From: Anaeromassilibacillus senegalensis
Lineage (GTDB): Bacteria; Bacillota; Clostridia; Oscillospirales; Acutalibacteraceae
NCBI RefSeq assembly: GCF_001261775.1
Contig: NZ_LN868537.1
Coordinates: 744,001 to 808,000, forward strand
Reading direction: 5' to 3'
Length of the DNA: 64,000 nucleotides
Shown here: in pieces, positions 43,951 through 53,251 of the stretch
Layout: the number at the start of each line of letters is the position of its first letter
Position numbering within the stretch: the first letter of the stretch is position 1
Made by a program: the position numbers and the translations under genes
Notes under the pieces: model-generated
Told to the model about the DNA's origin: nothing
Databases searched by the model: none
What the model saw: the letters and a program-made list of their open reading frames with translations, nothing else

Positions 43951-44641
43951 ACCACTTGTACTGGCCGTAGAGGATGACGCGGCCATTCGCAACTTAATCT
44001 CCACCACACTGGAAACGCACAACTATAGGCATCTTACCGCAGCAAGCGGGGAATCCGCCATTATGGAGGCAGTTTCACACAATCCGGATGTCGTATTGCT
44101 CGACCTGGGCCTTCCGGATATCGATGGCATTGAAATCATCCGAAAAATACGATCCTGGTCCAACATGCCAATTATTGTCATCAGCGCCCGTAGTGAAGAA
44201 ACCGATAAAATAGAGGCGTTGGACGCGGGCGCAGACGACTACTTGACAAAACCCTTCTCTGTGGAGGAGCTGCTTGCCCGTCTGCGCGTCACCTTCCGCC
44301 GGTTGAATTACTCCGCCAACAATACGGGAAATGAAAGCGCCGTATTTGAAAACGGGAATTTGAAAATCGATTACTCCGCCTGCTGTGTATATTTGGACGG
44401 AAAGGAGCTGCATTTGACCCCGATTGAATACAAGCTGCTTTGCCTGCTCTCCAAAAATGTAGGCAAGGTCCTCACGCACTCCTTTATCACACGGGAGGTC
44501 TGGGGCAGTTCCTGGGAAAACGACGTTGCTTCCCTGCGCGTCTTTATGGCAACCCTGCGGAAAAAAATTGAAAAGGACCCTTCTTCTCCCCAATACATTC
44601 AAACCCATGTAGGAATTGGCTACCGGATGCTCAGGGTTTAA
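43943..44641 (+). CDS. kdpE: response regulator KdpE
   Basis: An OmpR-family regulator that activates kdpFABC. It is 232 aa: the receiver domain (VEDDAAIRNL acidic pair, 'DVVLLDLGLPDIDG' with the phospho-Asp, 'YLTKPF' Lys) and a C-terminal winged helix ending GIGYRMLRV. It overlaps kdpD by 8 bp, with AAAGAGGAGGTAACG as the site. Confidence 0.96.
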   Translation: MNKPLVLAVEDDAAIRNLISTTLETHNYRHLTAASGESAIMEAVSHNPDVVLLDLGLPDIDGIEIIRKIRSWSNMPIIVISARSEETDKIEALDAGADDYLTKPFSVEELLARLRVTFRRLNYSANNTGNESAVFENGNLKIDYSACCVYLDGKELHLTPIEYKLLCLLSKNVGKVLTHSFITREVWGSSWENDVASLRVFMATLRKKIEKDPSSPQYIQTHVGIGYRMLRV

Positions 44642-44651
44642 TCATATCCTA

Positions 44652-44779
44652 AAAAAGTGGTTTCTTCTCAATGGACGTTTCCACAAATAATTGGCAAAAA
44701 TAGCGATTCCCCTTCGCCGCAGGCGAAGGGGAATCGCTATTTTTTATGCGCGCACACTCCATTGTGAGACATCCATTTT
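44652..44779. repeat. palindromic intergenic element, copy 3; bidirectional terminator
   Basis: The centre AGCGATTCCCCTTCGCC / GGCGAAGGGGAATCGCT is a perfect 17 bp stem flanked by A and T runs. The outer arms (TTCTCAATGGA and, on the other strand, TCTCACAATGGA) are related to those of copies 1 and 2. It sits between the convergent kdpE and the ABC permease gene. Confidence 0.65.
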
Positions 44780-44783
44780 TTGA

Positions 44784-46154
44784 TTATTCCTGTTTGATTG
44801 CCGTCAAAGCGCTGATCTTCACTGCACGGTTCGCCGGATAAAACCCGGAAACCAATCCAATCATTGTGGCGAACACCAAAGCGCCCAACGCAAGCCACGG
44901 CGGAATGATGGAAATACTGGTTCCGCCCATTCCCATTCCAAACATACCGCCCATCGCGCTCCCTTCTCCTCCGGCTGAAAACGTGTTGATGCCAAAGGAG
45001 ATTGCGTAGCTGAAGGCGAGTCCCAATACGCCTCCTATAAAGCCGATGGTCCCGGCCTCCACCAAAAACATCGCGCGGATATTGCCGATCACGCAGCCAA
45101 GCACCTTCATTACGCCAATTTCACGCGTCCGCTCATAAATGGACATGATCATCGTGTTGGTGATGCCGAGTGCCGCAACCAGCAGGGAAATCGCGCCCAG
45201 TCCGCCCAGGATCATCTGGATGGTACGCATCTGCTCTTCCAGCGGTTTGCGGATGCTTTCCATGCTGAATGTATCGGAAAATCCCATCGCCTGAATCGCT
45301 TCCTGCACCTCCGCCACCGTCTCCACGCTGTCCGCCTTAACGCTGACATTCTGGTATCCCTGCGCCTGCTGCGTTTTGTCCACCTTGATCTTATTGATCT
45401 TGTTATACTTTTCCTGCAGCTCCTTTGCAAAGGAGATATCCATGAAAACCGCGTAGCCCGGCGGTGGACTGCGGCTCCAGTCGTCCCCCATGACGCCGAT
45501 GCAGTTCAATTTAATCGGTTTCTGCTTCTTGCTGGCTGTCGTGGTTCCAGGCGAATTGCTGTCCTGTTCATTGATGACCAGTTCCAGCTTGTCCTCCAGC
45601 GGATCTACATAGGGATCCGGAATGTTTCCCGTCACATCCGGCTGTTCAAAAATCATGTTATTACTGGTCTTCTTCGTGTTATAAAAATTGTAAAGTGCGG
45701 AATGTCCAAACAGAATGGTATGCGCATCAAAATCTTCTCCTGGCATTTCGCCGCGCTCTACAGTATACCCAAAATCATTGAGCGCCTTCATATTGACGCC
45801 GTAAATCTGCCCTTGATACGCATATTTTCCGCTGTTGATCGTCACCGCGTTCCAATCCAGATTATATACCGGTGTAACCGCCGCCACATGCGGCAGGGCG
45901 GCTATCTGTTCTACCGCTTTATCATCCAGCGGATTGTCGGTATTCGTCTGGTTGTAATTGTTAATCTGTATAATCGTCAGATCTCCCATACCCTCCATCA
46001 TGGTATTCATGCTTTCCCGAATTCCGATACCAAAAGAAACCATGACCACAATGGCGCAGGTGCCGATAATAACGCCGGCGACGGTAAGAAGCGTACGCAC
46101 TTTACGTTTAAAAAGGTTACTCAGGCTCATACCAATCATATCTTTTATTTTCAT
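44784..46154 (-). CDS. MacB-like ABC transporter permease (FtsX family)
   Basis: 456 aa. An N-terminal helix (TLLTVAGVIIGTCAIVVMVS, about 20-42), a large extracytoplasmic MacB periplasmic-core-like domain (about 45-320), and three C-terminal helices of the FtsX type (about 325-445). Such permeases do mechanotransmission or lipid/peptide export rather than classical import. The ATG at 46154 has GGAGGGCTCATCGT. Last gene of a three-gene operon with an exported protein and an ATPase. Confidence 0.9.
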   Translation of the reverse strand: MKIKDMIGMSLSNLFKRKVRTLLTVAGVIIGTCAIVVMVSFGIGIRESMNTMMEGMGDLTIIQINNYNQTNTDNPLDDKAVEQIAALPHVAAVTPVYNLDWNAVTINSGKYAYQGQIYGVNMKALNDFGYTVERGEMPGEDFDAHTILFGHSALYNFYNTKKTSNNMIFEQPDVTGNIPDPYVDPLEDKLELVINEQDSNSPGTTTASKKQKPIKLNCIGVMGDDWSRSPPPGYAVFMDISFAKELQEKYNKINKIKVDKTQQAQGYQNVSVKADSVETVAEVQEAIQAMGFSDTFSMESIRKPLEEQMRTIQMILGGLGAISLLVAALGITNTMIMSIYERTREIGVMKVLGCVIGNIRAMFLVEAGTIGFIGGVLGLAFSYAISFGINTFSAGGEGSAMGGMFGMGMGGTSISIIPPWLALGALVFATMIGLVSGFYPANRAVKISALTAIKQE

Positions 46155-46193
46155 ACGATGAGCCCTCCTTTCCCTAACACCGACGGCCTCATT

Positions 46194-48044
46194 TTATTGT
46201 TTCTCTTCATTGGCCGCCATATCGTCGTAATCGTCGTCCTCTTCCAGCATGCGCAGTTTTCTGGCCTTCACTTTACGTCGAATCAGGATAATAATGATAA
46301 TTAACAGAATTGCGCCGCCTGCCACGACCAAGCCGACAGCCCAGATGGGAGGCCCGGAAGTTTCCGGCGGGATTTCGGGAGGCATTTCTCCCCCATCTAT
46401 TCCCCCGTTCATGTCCGGCAGTGGGATGACATCGCACGCGAATTCTTTCTGTATTTCTTTTAAGTCTCCATTGGAATCCTCATAAGAAAAGGTCGCCGTG
46501 CCGGACATCGTGCCTTCCTCCAGCGGCGTGAGAGACGCGTCGAAGGAGTCGCCGGTTCCGGAATCCACGTTGCCGATATAAGTAGAAGCCTCTGTGGAAG
46601 TAAAGTTTCCTTCCAGAGAAACGGATAAGTTAAAGATTTTGCTCTTGCCCTTATTCACATAGTTAATGCTGAGCTGGCCCTGGTCTCCCATGTAAATTGG
46701 TCCATAAAGGTCTACCTGGTTGACCTCAAAGCGGTCCGGCTGTGTCAGCGGAATTGCGATGGTTTCCGTCCCCTTCAAGTCCGACTTACGGACATTATCC
46801 ACCACTGCCTCATAGGTGTAGTCAATGGTGACGCCGTAGGACTTGGGCGCCGCATCCACCTTGGGATAGAGCGCAATTTTCTCCTGAAAACTTCCGCCGC
46901 CGCCCACCTTGGGAATAAAAAAGGTGTTGGACGAGTTGGCAGGCGTAAAGGCCACCACACCTTCGTCGCCGTCGGGCGCAGCAGATACCGTCATTTTCAG
47001 GTTTTCAATCGCGACGTTCGGACTCGTATTTTTAAAGTTCATGCTCAACACAAATTCCTGACCGCCCGTGACAGAAAGCCCGCCGTAATCGTAATTCTGG
47101 ATAATGATCTGCGGGATACTGGTGGAAAGACCGTCCTCTTTGTCCTCTTCGCTCACCTTAGTTCCTTTGATCGGGATAAACATACGCGGAGAGATATTGG
47201 ATTCCGCCGCCAAATCGCTGGACGAAAGCTTGACGGCAACCGGATAGCTCTTGTCTTCCATTTTGGTCGCGCAGACCAGCGGATACGTCAGTGTCGCTGT
47301 CCCCTGCGCCATCAGGGAGTCGATATAGAGTGTATCGGTCGTCCCGCGCATGGAAATATCTGGCGCGTTGGTGTTATCAAACGCAGCCACAATATTGTTG
47401 CAAACGACGCCGCTGTTATTTTTAATCGTCACCTTCAGGTTAAACGGATCGCCTTCTTTAATACCGGTTGGAGGGTCTGTCTCATAGGAAACCACCGTCA
47501 AAATCGGCTTCTTTTCCTCATCCTCCGAGCTGGTCGTATCGCCAATTGGATCAAAAATTGTTTTCTGTACGGTAAAGGAATTCAGCTTCCCTCCGTTAGA
47601 ATCATAATAGGTAATTTTAAAACGCAGCGTACCGACGGCGTCGCCAACGCGCTTCATGTACTTTTCCGGAATCGTCAGCTTATAGGAAAAGTCAGATTCC
47701 GTCAGCGCCCCGGACTCCGTTGGGTCGGGTATTTCCACATCCTCGGTAATAATTTCGCCCTTTTCGGTAGAATAGCTTTTCTTGCCCAGAGAAATCGCAC
47801 TTGTCACACTGCTGACGTCGATATCAATGTTTTCCGGCAGTGTTCCAATAAAATCGTCGTGGTCAAAAATAAATGTCGCCTCAAACGGGGTCCCTTTGGA
47901 AACCGTCTGCTTCTCGCTGTACACCTTGGGGTCCGGCTGGTATTTCACAGTATCCGCCGCCGCCGGCAGCGATGAAACGACAACGCTGCAAACCAACACC
48001 AGCATCGTAAGAAGTGCCATCCCTTTTTTCACTGTCTGTCTCAT
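46194..48044 (-). CDS. exported, membrane-anchored CARDB/S-layer-like protein of the ABC operon
   Basis: 616 aa. Signal peptide at 1-30 (MALLTMLVLVCSVVVSSLPAAA), then several Ig-like beta-sandwich domains with phrases such as 'PFNLKVTIKNNSGVVCNNI' and 'QEFVLSMNFKNTSPNVAIEN'. A C-terminal helix (PIWAVGLVVAGGAILLIIII) and an acidic cytoplasmic tail (EEDDDYDDMAANEEKQ) follow. It may act as the extracellular partner of the MacB-like permease. The ATG at 48044 was chosen for the GGAGGAACTT site; the frame extends further inside the ATPase gene. Confidence 0.82.
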   Translation of the reverse strand: MRQTVKKGMALLTMLVLVCSVVVSSLPAAADTVKYQPDPKVYSEKQTVSKGTPFEATFIFDHDDFIGTLPENIDIDVSSVTSAISLGKKSYSTEKGEIITEDVEIPDPTESGALTESDFSYKLTIPEKYMKRVGDAVGTLRFKITYYDSNGGKLNSFTVQKTIFDPIGDTTSSEDEEKKPILTVVSYETDPPTGIKEGDPFNLKVTIKNNSGVVCNNIVAAFDNTNAPDISMRGTTDTLYIDSLMAQGTATLTYPLVCATKMEDKSYPVAVKLSSSDLAAESNISPRMFIPIKGTKVSEEDKEDGLSTSIPQIIIQNYDYGGLSVTGGQEFVLSMNFKNTSPNVAIENLKMTVSAAPDGDEGVVAFTPANSSNTFFIPKVGGGGSFQEKIALYPKVDAAPKSYGVTIDYTYEAVVDNVRKSDLKGTETIAIPLTQPDRFEVNQVDLYGPIYMGDQGQLSINYVNKGKSKIFNLSVSLEGNFTSTEASTYIGNVDSGTGDSFDASLTPLEEGTMSGTATFSYEDSNGDLKEIQKEFACDVIPLPDMNGGIDGGEMPPEIPPETSGPPIWAVGLVVAGGAILLIIIIILIRRKVKARKLRMLEEDDDYDDMAANEEKQ

Positions 48045-48054
48045 AAGTTCCTCC

Positions 48055-48795
48055 TTATCCGTTTGCGGCGGCGGAAACCGGTTCCGCTTTGTCCGCAAAG
48101 GAAAGTATTGATTGATTGGGTCCGTCGCTGACAATGCTGCCGTCATGCAGGTTGATGATTCGGTCCGCATACTGTGCAATATTGATATCATGCGTTACGA
48201 TAATCAGCGTCTCGTGATAGCGTTTGGCCATTCCTACCATGATTTCCATGACGTCGCGGCTGGTCTTGCTGTCCAGGTTGCCGGTCGGCTCATCCGCAAA
48301 GACAATTTTCGGCTTGGCGACAAACGCCCTGGCAATACCAACGCGCTGCTGCTGGCCGCCGCTCATCTGTGTCGGCTTATGCATCATGCGGCTCCCCAGC
48401 CCAACTGCTTTGAGCATATGAACTGCCTCTTTGGTTCGCCTTCTCTTATTTACGCCTTTGAACATCAAAGGCATCGCTACGTTTTCAATGGCAGTCTGCG
48501 TCGGCATCAAATTGTACGACTGAAAAACGAAGCCAATATTTTGCTGGCGAAACCGCGCCCACTGCCTCTCTGAGAATGAGGTGACATTCGCTCCTGCAAT
48601 GACGACCTTCCCCTTTGAGGGCTTTTCCAGTCCTGCCATAATATTCAGCAGGGTGGATTTACCAGAGCCGGAGGTTCCCAGAATACAGCAGATTTCCCCT
48701 TGTTCGATCATAATATTGATGCGTCCAAGTGCGACAATTTTCTCGTCGTCTACCCGGTACACTTTTCGGATATCCTTTACTTCAATCAGGCTCAC
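48055..48795 (-). CDS. ABC transporter ATP-binding protein (LolD/MacB type)
   Basis: 246 aa. Walker A LGTSGSGKSTLLNI, Q-loop 'IGFVFQSYNLMP', signature MSGGQQQRVGIARA, Walker B 'KIVFADEPTGNLD'. It powers the permease at 44784. It begins with GTG at 48795 after AAGAGGAGAACAACC. The leader contains a promoter-hairpin module shared with the 52795-53172 array. Confidence 0.93.
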   Translation of the reverse strand: MSLIEVKDIRKVYRVDDEKIVALGRINIMIEQGEICCILGTSGSGKSTLLNIMAGLEKPSKGKVVIAGANVTSFSERQWARFRQQNIGFVFQSYNLMPTQTAIENVAMPLMFKGVNKRRRTKEAVHMLKAVGLGSRMMHKPTQMSGGQQQRVGIARAFVAKPKIVFADEPTGNLDSKTSRDVMEIMVGMAKRYHETLIIVTHDINIAQYADRIINLHDGSIVSDGPNQSILSFADKAEPVSAAANG

Positions 48796-48895
48796 GGTTG
48801 TTCTCCTCTTATGTACAAACGTAAAATTACCACATTTTTGGCAAATTGCTATGCTATCATCGCATAAAGAGACAAAGTCTTTATCACAACGCTAC

Positions 48896-48960
48896 AATGT
48901 TCGTTCATGCGTCAAAATCTCTGATTTTGCTGACGCCGTGCGGTTATTATACCATATAAC
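48896..48960 (-). promoter_or_regulatory. promoter-hairpin module, solo copy, upstream of the ABC operon
   Basis: On the minus strand TGGTATAATAACCGCACGGCG is followed by GTCAGCAAAATCAGAGATTT and TGACGC, then GAACATT. It matches the third unit of the array at 52795-53172. TGG-TATAAT is an extended -10 promoter; the hairpin GCGTC-AAAATC / GATTTT-GACGC comes right after it. Confidence 0.7.
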
Positions 48961-49038
48961 AGAAATAATTGCTCTATTTATGAAAAGACTGTAATTTTTT
49001 CTTCATTCTTTTTCAACATATCTTCTCTGTTTCGTGTT

Positions 49039-49090
49039 AAAAACGCAAAACAGCCCGCCGGGCAGGAATATCTCTCCTGCCGGCGGGCTG
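49039..49090 (-). terminator. terminator of the GHL10-type gene
   Basis: AGCCCGCCGGGCAGGA pairs with TCCTGCCGGCGGGCT (one bulge), followed on the minus strand by TTTTGCGTTTTT. Confidence 0.85.
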
Positions 49091-49130
49091 CGCTGACTCC
49101 CATATTTCTATGGAAATCGTTTACCGGTCC

Positions 49131-50534
49131 TTATCCATTCAGGAGTTTTTTAACATTCTCCATCTCCGTTTTGGTCTGCGTATTATCCAAATACGCCCAC
49201 GCGTACAACATAAAGCCGTCGCATCCCAAGCTCCGTGCCGTCTGAATCTGACGGGATATGATATTGTTCGATTTTTCCCAGCCGCCGGAGGTCGTACCCG
49301 CCTTATAAAGCGCAAGGCCGATATAGATCTTGACATCCTTTGCCGTCACCATGCTCTTCCACTGCTTTGTCAGTTTCTCATAGGGGGCGGTTGGATGGTC
49401 GTAGGTCCAATAGATCTGTGGGCAGATATAGTCGATATAACCAGGCGTACTACACCAGGTATACACATCCGCGCCCGCGTTCAGATCGTTGGTGATATTT
49501 CCCTGCGGGGAAATGCCAAATACCACATTGGGCTTTACCTCTTTAATCATCTTATAAACAGATGAAACCAGGCTGTTGATATTTTGTGTGCGCCACTTTC
49601 CAATTTCCAAGGTGGAACCACTGGCTATGTAGGCTTGCTGGTCAAGCGTTACTTCCTTGGAGTTGACGTTGAACGGATAGAAATAGTCGTCAAACTGCAC
49701 GCCGTCCACATCGTATTTCTGAACCACCTCTTTAATCCCATTGACGATATAATCCCGCACCTGCGAGTAGCCGGGATTCATGTATACACCGTCGTCTTTT
49801 GTAAAGGTCCAGTTGGTTTTTGCCGCGTCCTTCTGCCACACGGTGTGCGGACTGTTGGAAGCCAGCGTCGGCGGGTAGTTGCCCTTCTTGATTCGCAGCG
49901 GATTAAACCACGCATGGAACTCCATACCGGCCTGATGCGTAGCGGAAACCATATACGCCAACGGGTCGTAGCCGGGGCCTTTTCCCTGCGTGCCGCTCAG
50001 GAAATGCGTCCACGGATAATAACTGGACGGGTAAAACGCATCTCCATGTGAACGCACATGCACCACAAGGGCGTTTGCGCCGCTGTTCTTCGCTTTTGCT
50101 ATAATATCATTGTATTTTCTTTGGAACGCTTCATAGCTCTTATCGGCGTCTTTGCTCATGTCCAGGCTGAGAAAAGGCACCCATACGGCCCGCATCTCTT
50201 TTGTCTGCGTCACGGCGGGAGCATTTGCCTGCGGACTGTCCAGCGTTCCTTCTTTCAGCTCCGCGTCCGGTGTTCCGGTTGAGGGCGTTTTCTCCAAAAA
50301 GATCGGATTGGAGGAGGGCTCCTCCGAAACGGGCTCATGCGATACGACAATTTCCGGGGAACTGCTGCCGGGAAGCTCCGGTAATTCAGAGGACTCCGGC
50401 GCCAGCGATTCGCTGGAAACCGTACTGCTGGAGGAAACCGGCTCTTCCGGCGCCGGCGTGCTGGTACAGGCCATGCTTGTGCACAACAGGGCGGCAGCGG
50501 CAAAAGCCGCCAAAATTCGCTTCAATGGCTTCAC
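49131..50534 (-). CDS. GHL10 / family 10-like glycosylhydrolase lipoprotein
   Basis: 467 aa. A lipoprotein signal (KPLKRILAAFAAAALLCTSM then AC, lipobox cysteine at about 23), a Ser/Glu/Pro linker to about 100, then a TIM-barrel domain with 'EMRAVWVPFLSLDMSKDADK', 'GMEFHAWFNPLRI', 'DGVQFDDYFYPF' and 'DYICPQIYWTYDHP'. Family members act on envelope glycans or are uncharacterised. The GTG at 50534 has AAAAGGAGAGTACCAAA. Confidence 0.88.
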   Translation of the reverse strand: MKPLKRILAAFAAAALLCTSMACTSTPAPEEPVSSSSTVSSESLAPESSELPELPGSSSPEIVVSHEPVSEEPSSNPIFLEKTPSTGTPDAELKEGTLDSPQANAPAVTQTKEMRAVWVPFLSLDMSKDADKSYEAFQRKYNDIIAKAKNSGANALVVHVRSHGDAFYPSSYYPWTHFLSGTQGKGPGYDPLAYMVSATHQAGMEFHAWFNPLRIKKGNYPPTLASNSPHTVWQKDAAKTNWTFTKDDGVYMNPGYSQVRDYIVNGIKEVVQKYDVDGVQFDDYFYPFNVNSKEVTLDQQAYIASGSTLEIGKWRTQNINSLVSSVYKMIKEVKPNVVFGISPQGNITNDLNAGADVYTWCSTPGYIDYICPQIYWTYDHPTAPYEKLTKQWKSMVTAKDVKIYIGLALYKAGTTSGGWEKSNNIISRQIQTARSLGCDGFMLYAWAYLDNTQTKTEMENVKKLLNG

Positions 50535-50598
50535 TTTGGTACTCTCCTTTTCTCTACGTCTCACGGTCGGTACGTTTCTGCGCTTTTTATTAGTATCA

Positions 50599-50614
50599 TG
50601 CGGAAGCGCTTACC
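50599..50614. promoter_or_regulatory. possible CcpA (cre) site
   Basis: GCGGAAGCGCTTACCT resembles the cre consensus TGWAARCGYTWWCW at 11 of 14 positions, about 65 bp upstream of the GHL10 gene. Weak evidence. Confidence 0.25.
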
Positions 50615-50726
50615 TATAAAAATTATGTATAGTATACAGGAAAAAACCGCCTATTTCAAGAAATACAGCTTAAGATATCCACTTTTCCTCAATCAGGCAT
50701 CATTCCAAAATGTGGTTTTCCGCAGC

Positions 50727-50763
50727 AAAAAGCGCCTTCCTATATAATACAGGAAAGGCGCTT
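50727..50763 (-). terminator. terminator of the CapD-like gene
   Basis: AAGCGCCTTCCT pairs with AGGAAAGGCGCTT (one bulge), followed on the minus strand by TTTTTGC. Confidence 0.8.
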
Positions 50764-50799
50764 AAAATCTTTCACACTTTGTACAAATAATTTTAAAAT

Positions 50800-52704
50800 T
50801 TATGCCTTCTGCTCTTCCACTGCCAGCAAGTCGCTCTTTTCGGCGTGACCGGAGTATGTGGGCACCAGCCTATGAACAATTTCCATCATCTTCACGTTGT
50901 CAAAGCCCGCCACTTCACGCAATCCTTCAATCTCACTCAGGAAGCTGTCCTCATCAAAGGGAATGGGCTTTCCAATGTAGATCAATTCGTGCGATGTTTT
51001 TTGACAGCCGCCTTCGCTGTCCAGTAAAAGCTCCTCATAGAGCTTCTCTCCGGGACGCAGTCCGGAATATTCAATCCGGATATCCACGTCCGGTTCCAAA
51101 CCGGAAAGACGAATCAGATTGCGCGCCAAATCAACAATCTTGACAGGTTCTCCCATGTCCAGAATAAAGATTTCCCCGCCGCGCGCCATGCCGCCTGCCT
51201 GAATGACCAGACGTGCCGCCTCCGGGATTGTCATAAAATACCGGATGATCTCCGGGTGCGTGACCGTCACCGGACCGCCCGCCGCAATCTGCCTTTTAAA
51301 GAGCGGAATCACACTGCCGTTGCTGCCCAATACGTTGCCAAACCGGACCGCAACATAATCTGTCACCCTGCTGTGGCGGCTGCAATACTGAATGATCAGC
51401 TCGCAGATACGCTTTGTTGCACCCATAATATTGGTCGGATTGACCGCCTTATCGGTGGAAATCATAACCATTCGTTTGACGCCGTATTTATCACAGGTCT
51501 GCGCCACATTTAACGTGCCGAAAACATTGTTTTTTACCGCTTCCCCAGGGCTGAGTTCCATCAGCGGCACATGCTTATGCGCGGCCGCATGGAACACAAC
51601 GTCCGGTTTGTACACGGAAAAAATATGCTCCACACGCGCTTTATCCCGCACAGAACCGATCAGCACGTCCAATTTCAGGTTGGGGAACTTCATAAGGAGC
51701 TCGTTTTGCAGGTCATAAGCGTTGTTTTCATAAATATCGAAAATAATCAGCTTTTTAGGATGGAAGTGAACGATCTGACGGCAAAGCTCCGAACCGATGG
51801 AACCGCCTCCGCCTGTAACCAGCACGGTTTTCCCCTGCAGATAACCGCTGATTTCCGCAATATTCAGATCCACTTCGTCGCGTCCAAGCAAATCGAGAAT
51901 ATCCACATCACGGACCGTGAGGTGCTCCATGTTCTCTTCCAGGATTTCATATAAAGCGGGAATCGTCTTCAGCTTGCAGCCGGTCTTTGCACAGATACTC
52001 AGAATGTCCTGCCGGTCCTGCTTTTTTGCCGAGGCGATCGCCAAAACAATTTGATCCACATTGTAGCGCGCCGCCATGCGCGGGATGCTCTCGCGCCCAC
52101 CGACTACCTTAACGCCATGAATCCGGGTGCCGCGCTTGCTCTTATCATCGTCAATCGCAACCACCGGAATGCCCTTGCTCTCCGGCGCCGTCTTCATATC
52201 CTTAATCACCAGGGAACCCATCTCCCCCGCGCCGACCACCATGACGCGGTGGAATTCCTCCTGGTCCGTCTGTGACTGCTTGCGCTTACGCCTGTGCCAC
52301 AGGCGGATGGCAAACCGCGACCCACCGACAAACAGGAACATCAGTGCCCAGCCCATCAGATAAACAGGAATTGGCAAACGATTGGTATGGAAAACCGGCT
52401 CCGCCATAACAAAGCCCATTGCTGTGACCAGGACGCTTGATATGGTGACACCATAAAAAATTTGCAGCAATTCGTCCAAGCTGGCAAACTGCCACATCGT
52501 ATTATAGAACCGCGCCAAAAAGAAGACCAGGATGCAGATACCGGTCGCCCACGGGATCTGTTTCTGGAAATACTCAAATTCCCACCAGGGCACATTTCCA
52601 TCGAACCGAAGCATCAGCGCAATCCAATAGCTGAAATACACCCAGACGATATCAAAAACCACCTGGGGCAAAGCAGACCAGATGCTGGCTCTTTTTTGTC
52701 TCAT
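50800..52704 (-). CDS. CapD/FlaA1-family nucleotide-sugar epimerase/dehydratase (membrane)
   Basis: 634 aa. Four N-terminal helices (to about 130), a CoA-binding-like Rossmann domain (VMVVGAGEMGSLVIKDM, about 155), then an SDR domain with TVLVTGGGGSIGSELCRQI (about 295), 'VVFHAAAHKHVPLME' and an SDR Thr/Met/Lys triad around 'MVMISTDKAVNPTNIMGATK'. Related to PglF/CapD UDP-GlcNAc 4,6-dehydratases for surface polysaccharide or glycosylation. The second ATG (52704) is used, because GGGGG abuts the first. Isolated here from other capsule genes. Confidence 0.92.
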   Translation of the reverse strand: MRQKRASIWSALPQVVFDIVWVYFSYWIALMLRFDGNVPWWEFEYFQKQIPWATGICILVFFLARFYNTMWQFASLDELLQIFYGVTISSVLVTAMGFVMAEPVFHTNRLPIPVYLMGWALMFLFVGGSRFAIRLWHRRKRKQSQTDQEEFHRVMVVGAGEMGSLVIKDMKTAPESKGIPVVAIDDDKSKRGTRIHGVKVVGGRESIPRMAARYNVDQIVLAIASAKKQDRQDILSICAKTGCKLKTIPALYEILEENMEHLTVRDVDILDLLGRDEVDLNIAEISGYLQGKTVLVTGGGGSIGSELCRQIVHFHPKKLIIFDIYENNAYDLQNELLMKFPNLKLDVLIGSVRDKARVEHIFSVYKPDVVFHAAAHKHVPLMELSPGEAVKNNVFGTLNVAQTCDKYGVKRMVMISTDKAVNPTNIMGATKRICELIIQYCSRHSRVTDYVAVRFGNVLGSNGSVIPLFKRQIAAGGPVTVTHPEIIRYFMTIPEAARLVIQAGGMARGGEIFILDMGEPVKIVDLARNLIRLSGLEPDVDIRIEYSGLRPGEKLYEELLLDSEGGCQKTSHELIYIGKPIPFDEDSFLSEIEGLREVAGFDNVKMMEIVHRLVPTYSGHAEKSDLLAVEEQKA

Positions 52705-52794
52705 TATCATTCCCCCAACTGTATCAATCCTGCGGGCTCCCGCATCTATTTTATGGGTTTTTATCCCTGTTTTTTAAGCAGTGAGCTTATTTAA

Positions 52795-53172
52795 GCATGC
52801 CCGATTCCATGTGGTGTTCACACCACTCTGTATCTTCATTCACTTCACCAAGCTGGCATGCTTTAATGTTCTCCCAGCCGTCGGAAGCTCCGCTTCCGGT
52901 CACGGCGTGCGGTTATTATAGCATGTCCGATTTCACATGGTGTTCACACCACCCTGTATCTTCATTCACTTCACCAAGCTGGCATGCTTTAATGTTCTCC
53001 CAGCCGTCGGAAGCTCCGCTTCCGGTCACGGCGTGCGGTTATTATAGCATGTCCGACTCCATGTGGTGTTCACACCACCCTGTATCTTCATTCACTTCAC
53101 CAAGCTGGCATGCTTCAATGTTCGCTCAGGCGTCAAAATCTCTGATTTTGGTAACGCCGTGCGGTTATTATA
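52795..53172 (-). repeat. three tandem 126 bp promoter-hairpin repeats upstream of the CapD-like gene
   Basis: Units begin at 52795, 52921 and 53047; units 1 and 2 are nearly identical. On the minus strand each right edge carries TGCTATAATAACCGCAC (extended -10), followed by a hairpin (GGAAGC/GCTTCC in units 1 and 2, AAAATC/GATTTT in unit 3) and a second hairpin GTGGTG-TGAA-CACCAC. The boxes point toward the CapD-like gene 90 bp away, so the array may act as a serial promoter. The long plus-strand frame across it is an artefact of the period being a multiple of three. Confidence 0.8.
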
Positions 53173-53251
53173 GCACAAATTCCCTCTATTGGGAACAAAT
53201 TCTCTCCATGCTCCGGAAAATCCTCTAAAATCCACGTTTTTTGACCGCGGG

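Larger units (their letters stand above)
48796..49130. other. 335 bp region with a promoter-hairpin module and a terminator
   Basis: Holds the leader of the ABC operon with the repeat module at 48896-48960 (minus strand) and the terminator of the GHL10 gene at 49039-49090. No gene. Confidence 0.6.

Noticed and set aside
52795..53172. CRISPR array
   Set aside because: Units are 126 bp with no unique spacers, and no cas genes are present.
52797..53228. Long plus-strand frame with a repeated 42-residue peptide
   Set aside because: It exists only because the 126 bp tandem repeat has a period divisible by three; no ribosome binding site, and the repeats carry promoter and hairpin signals on the other strand.
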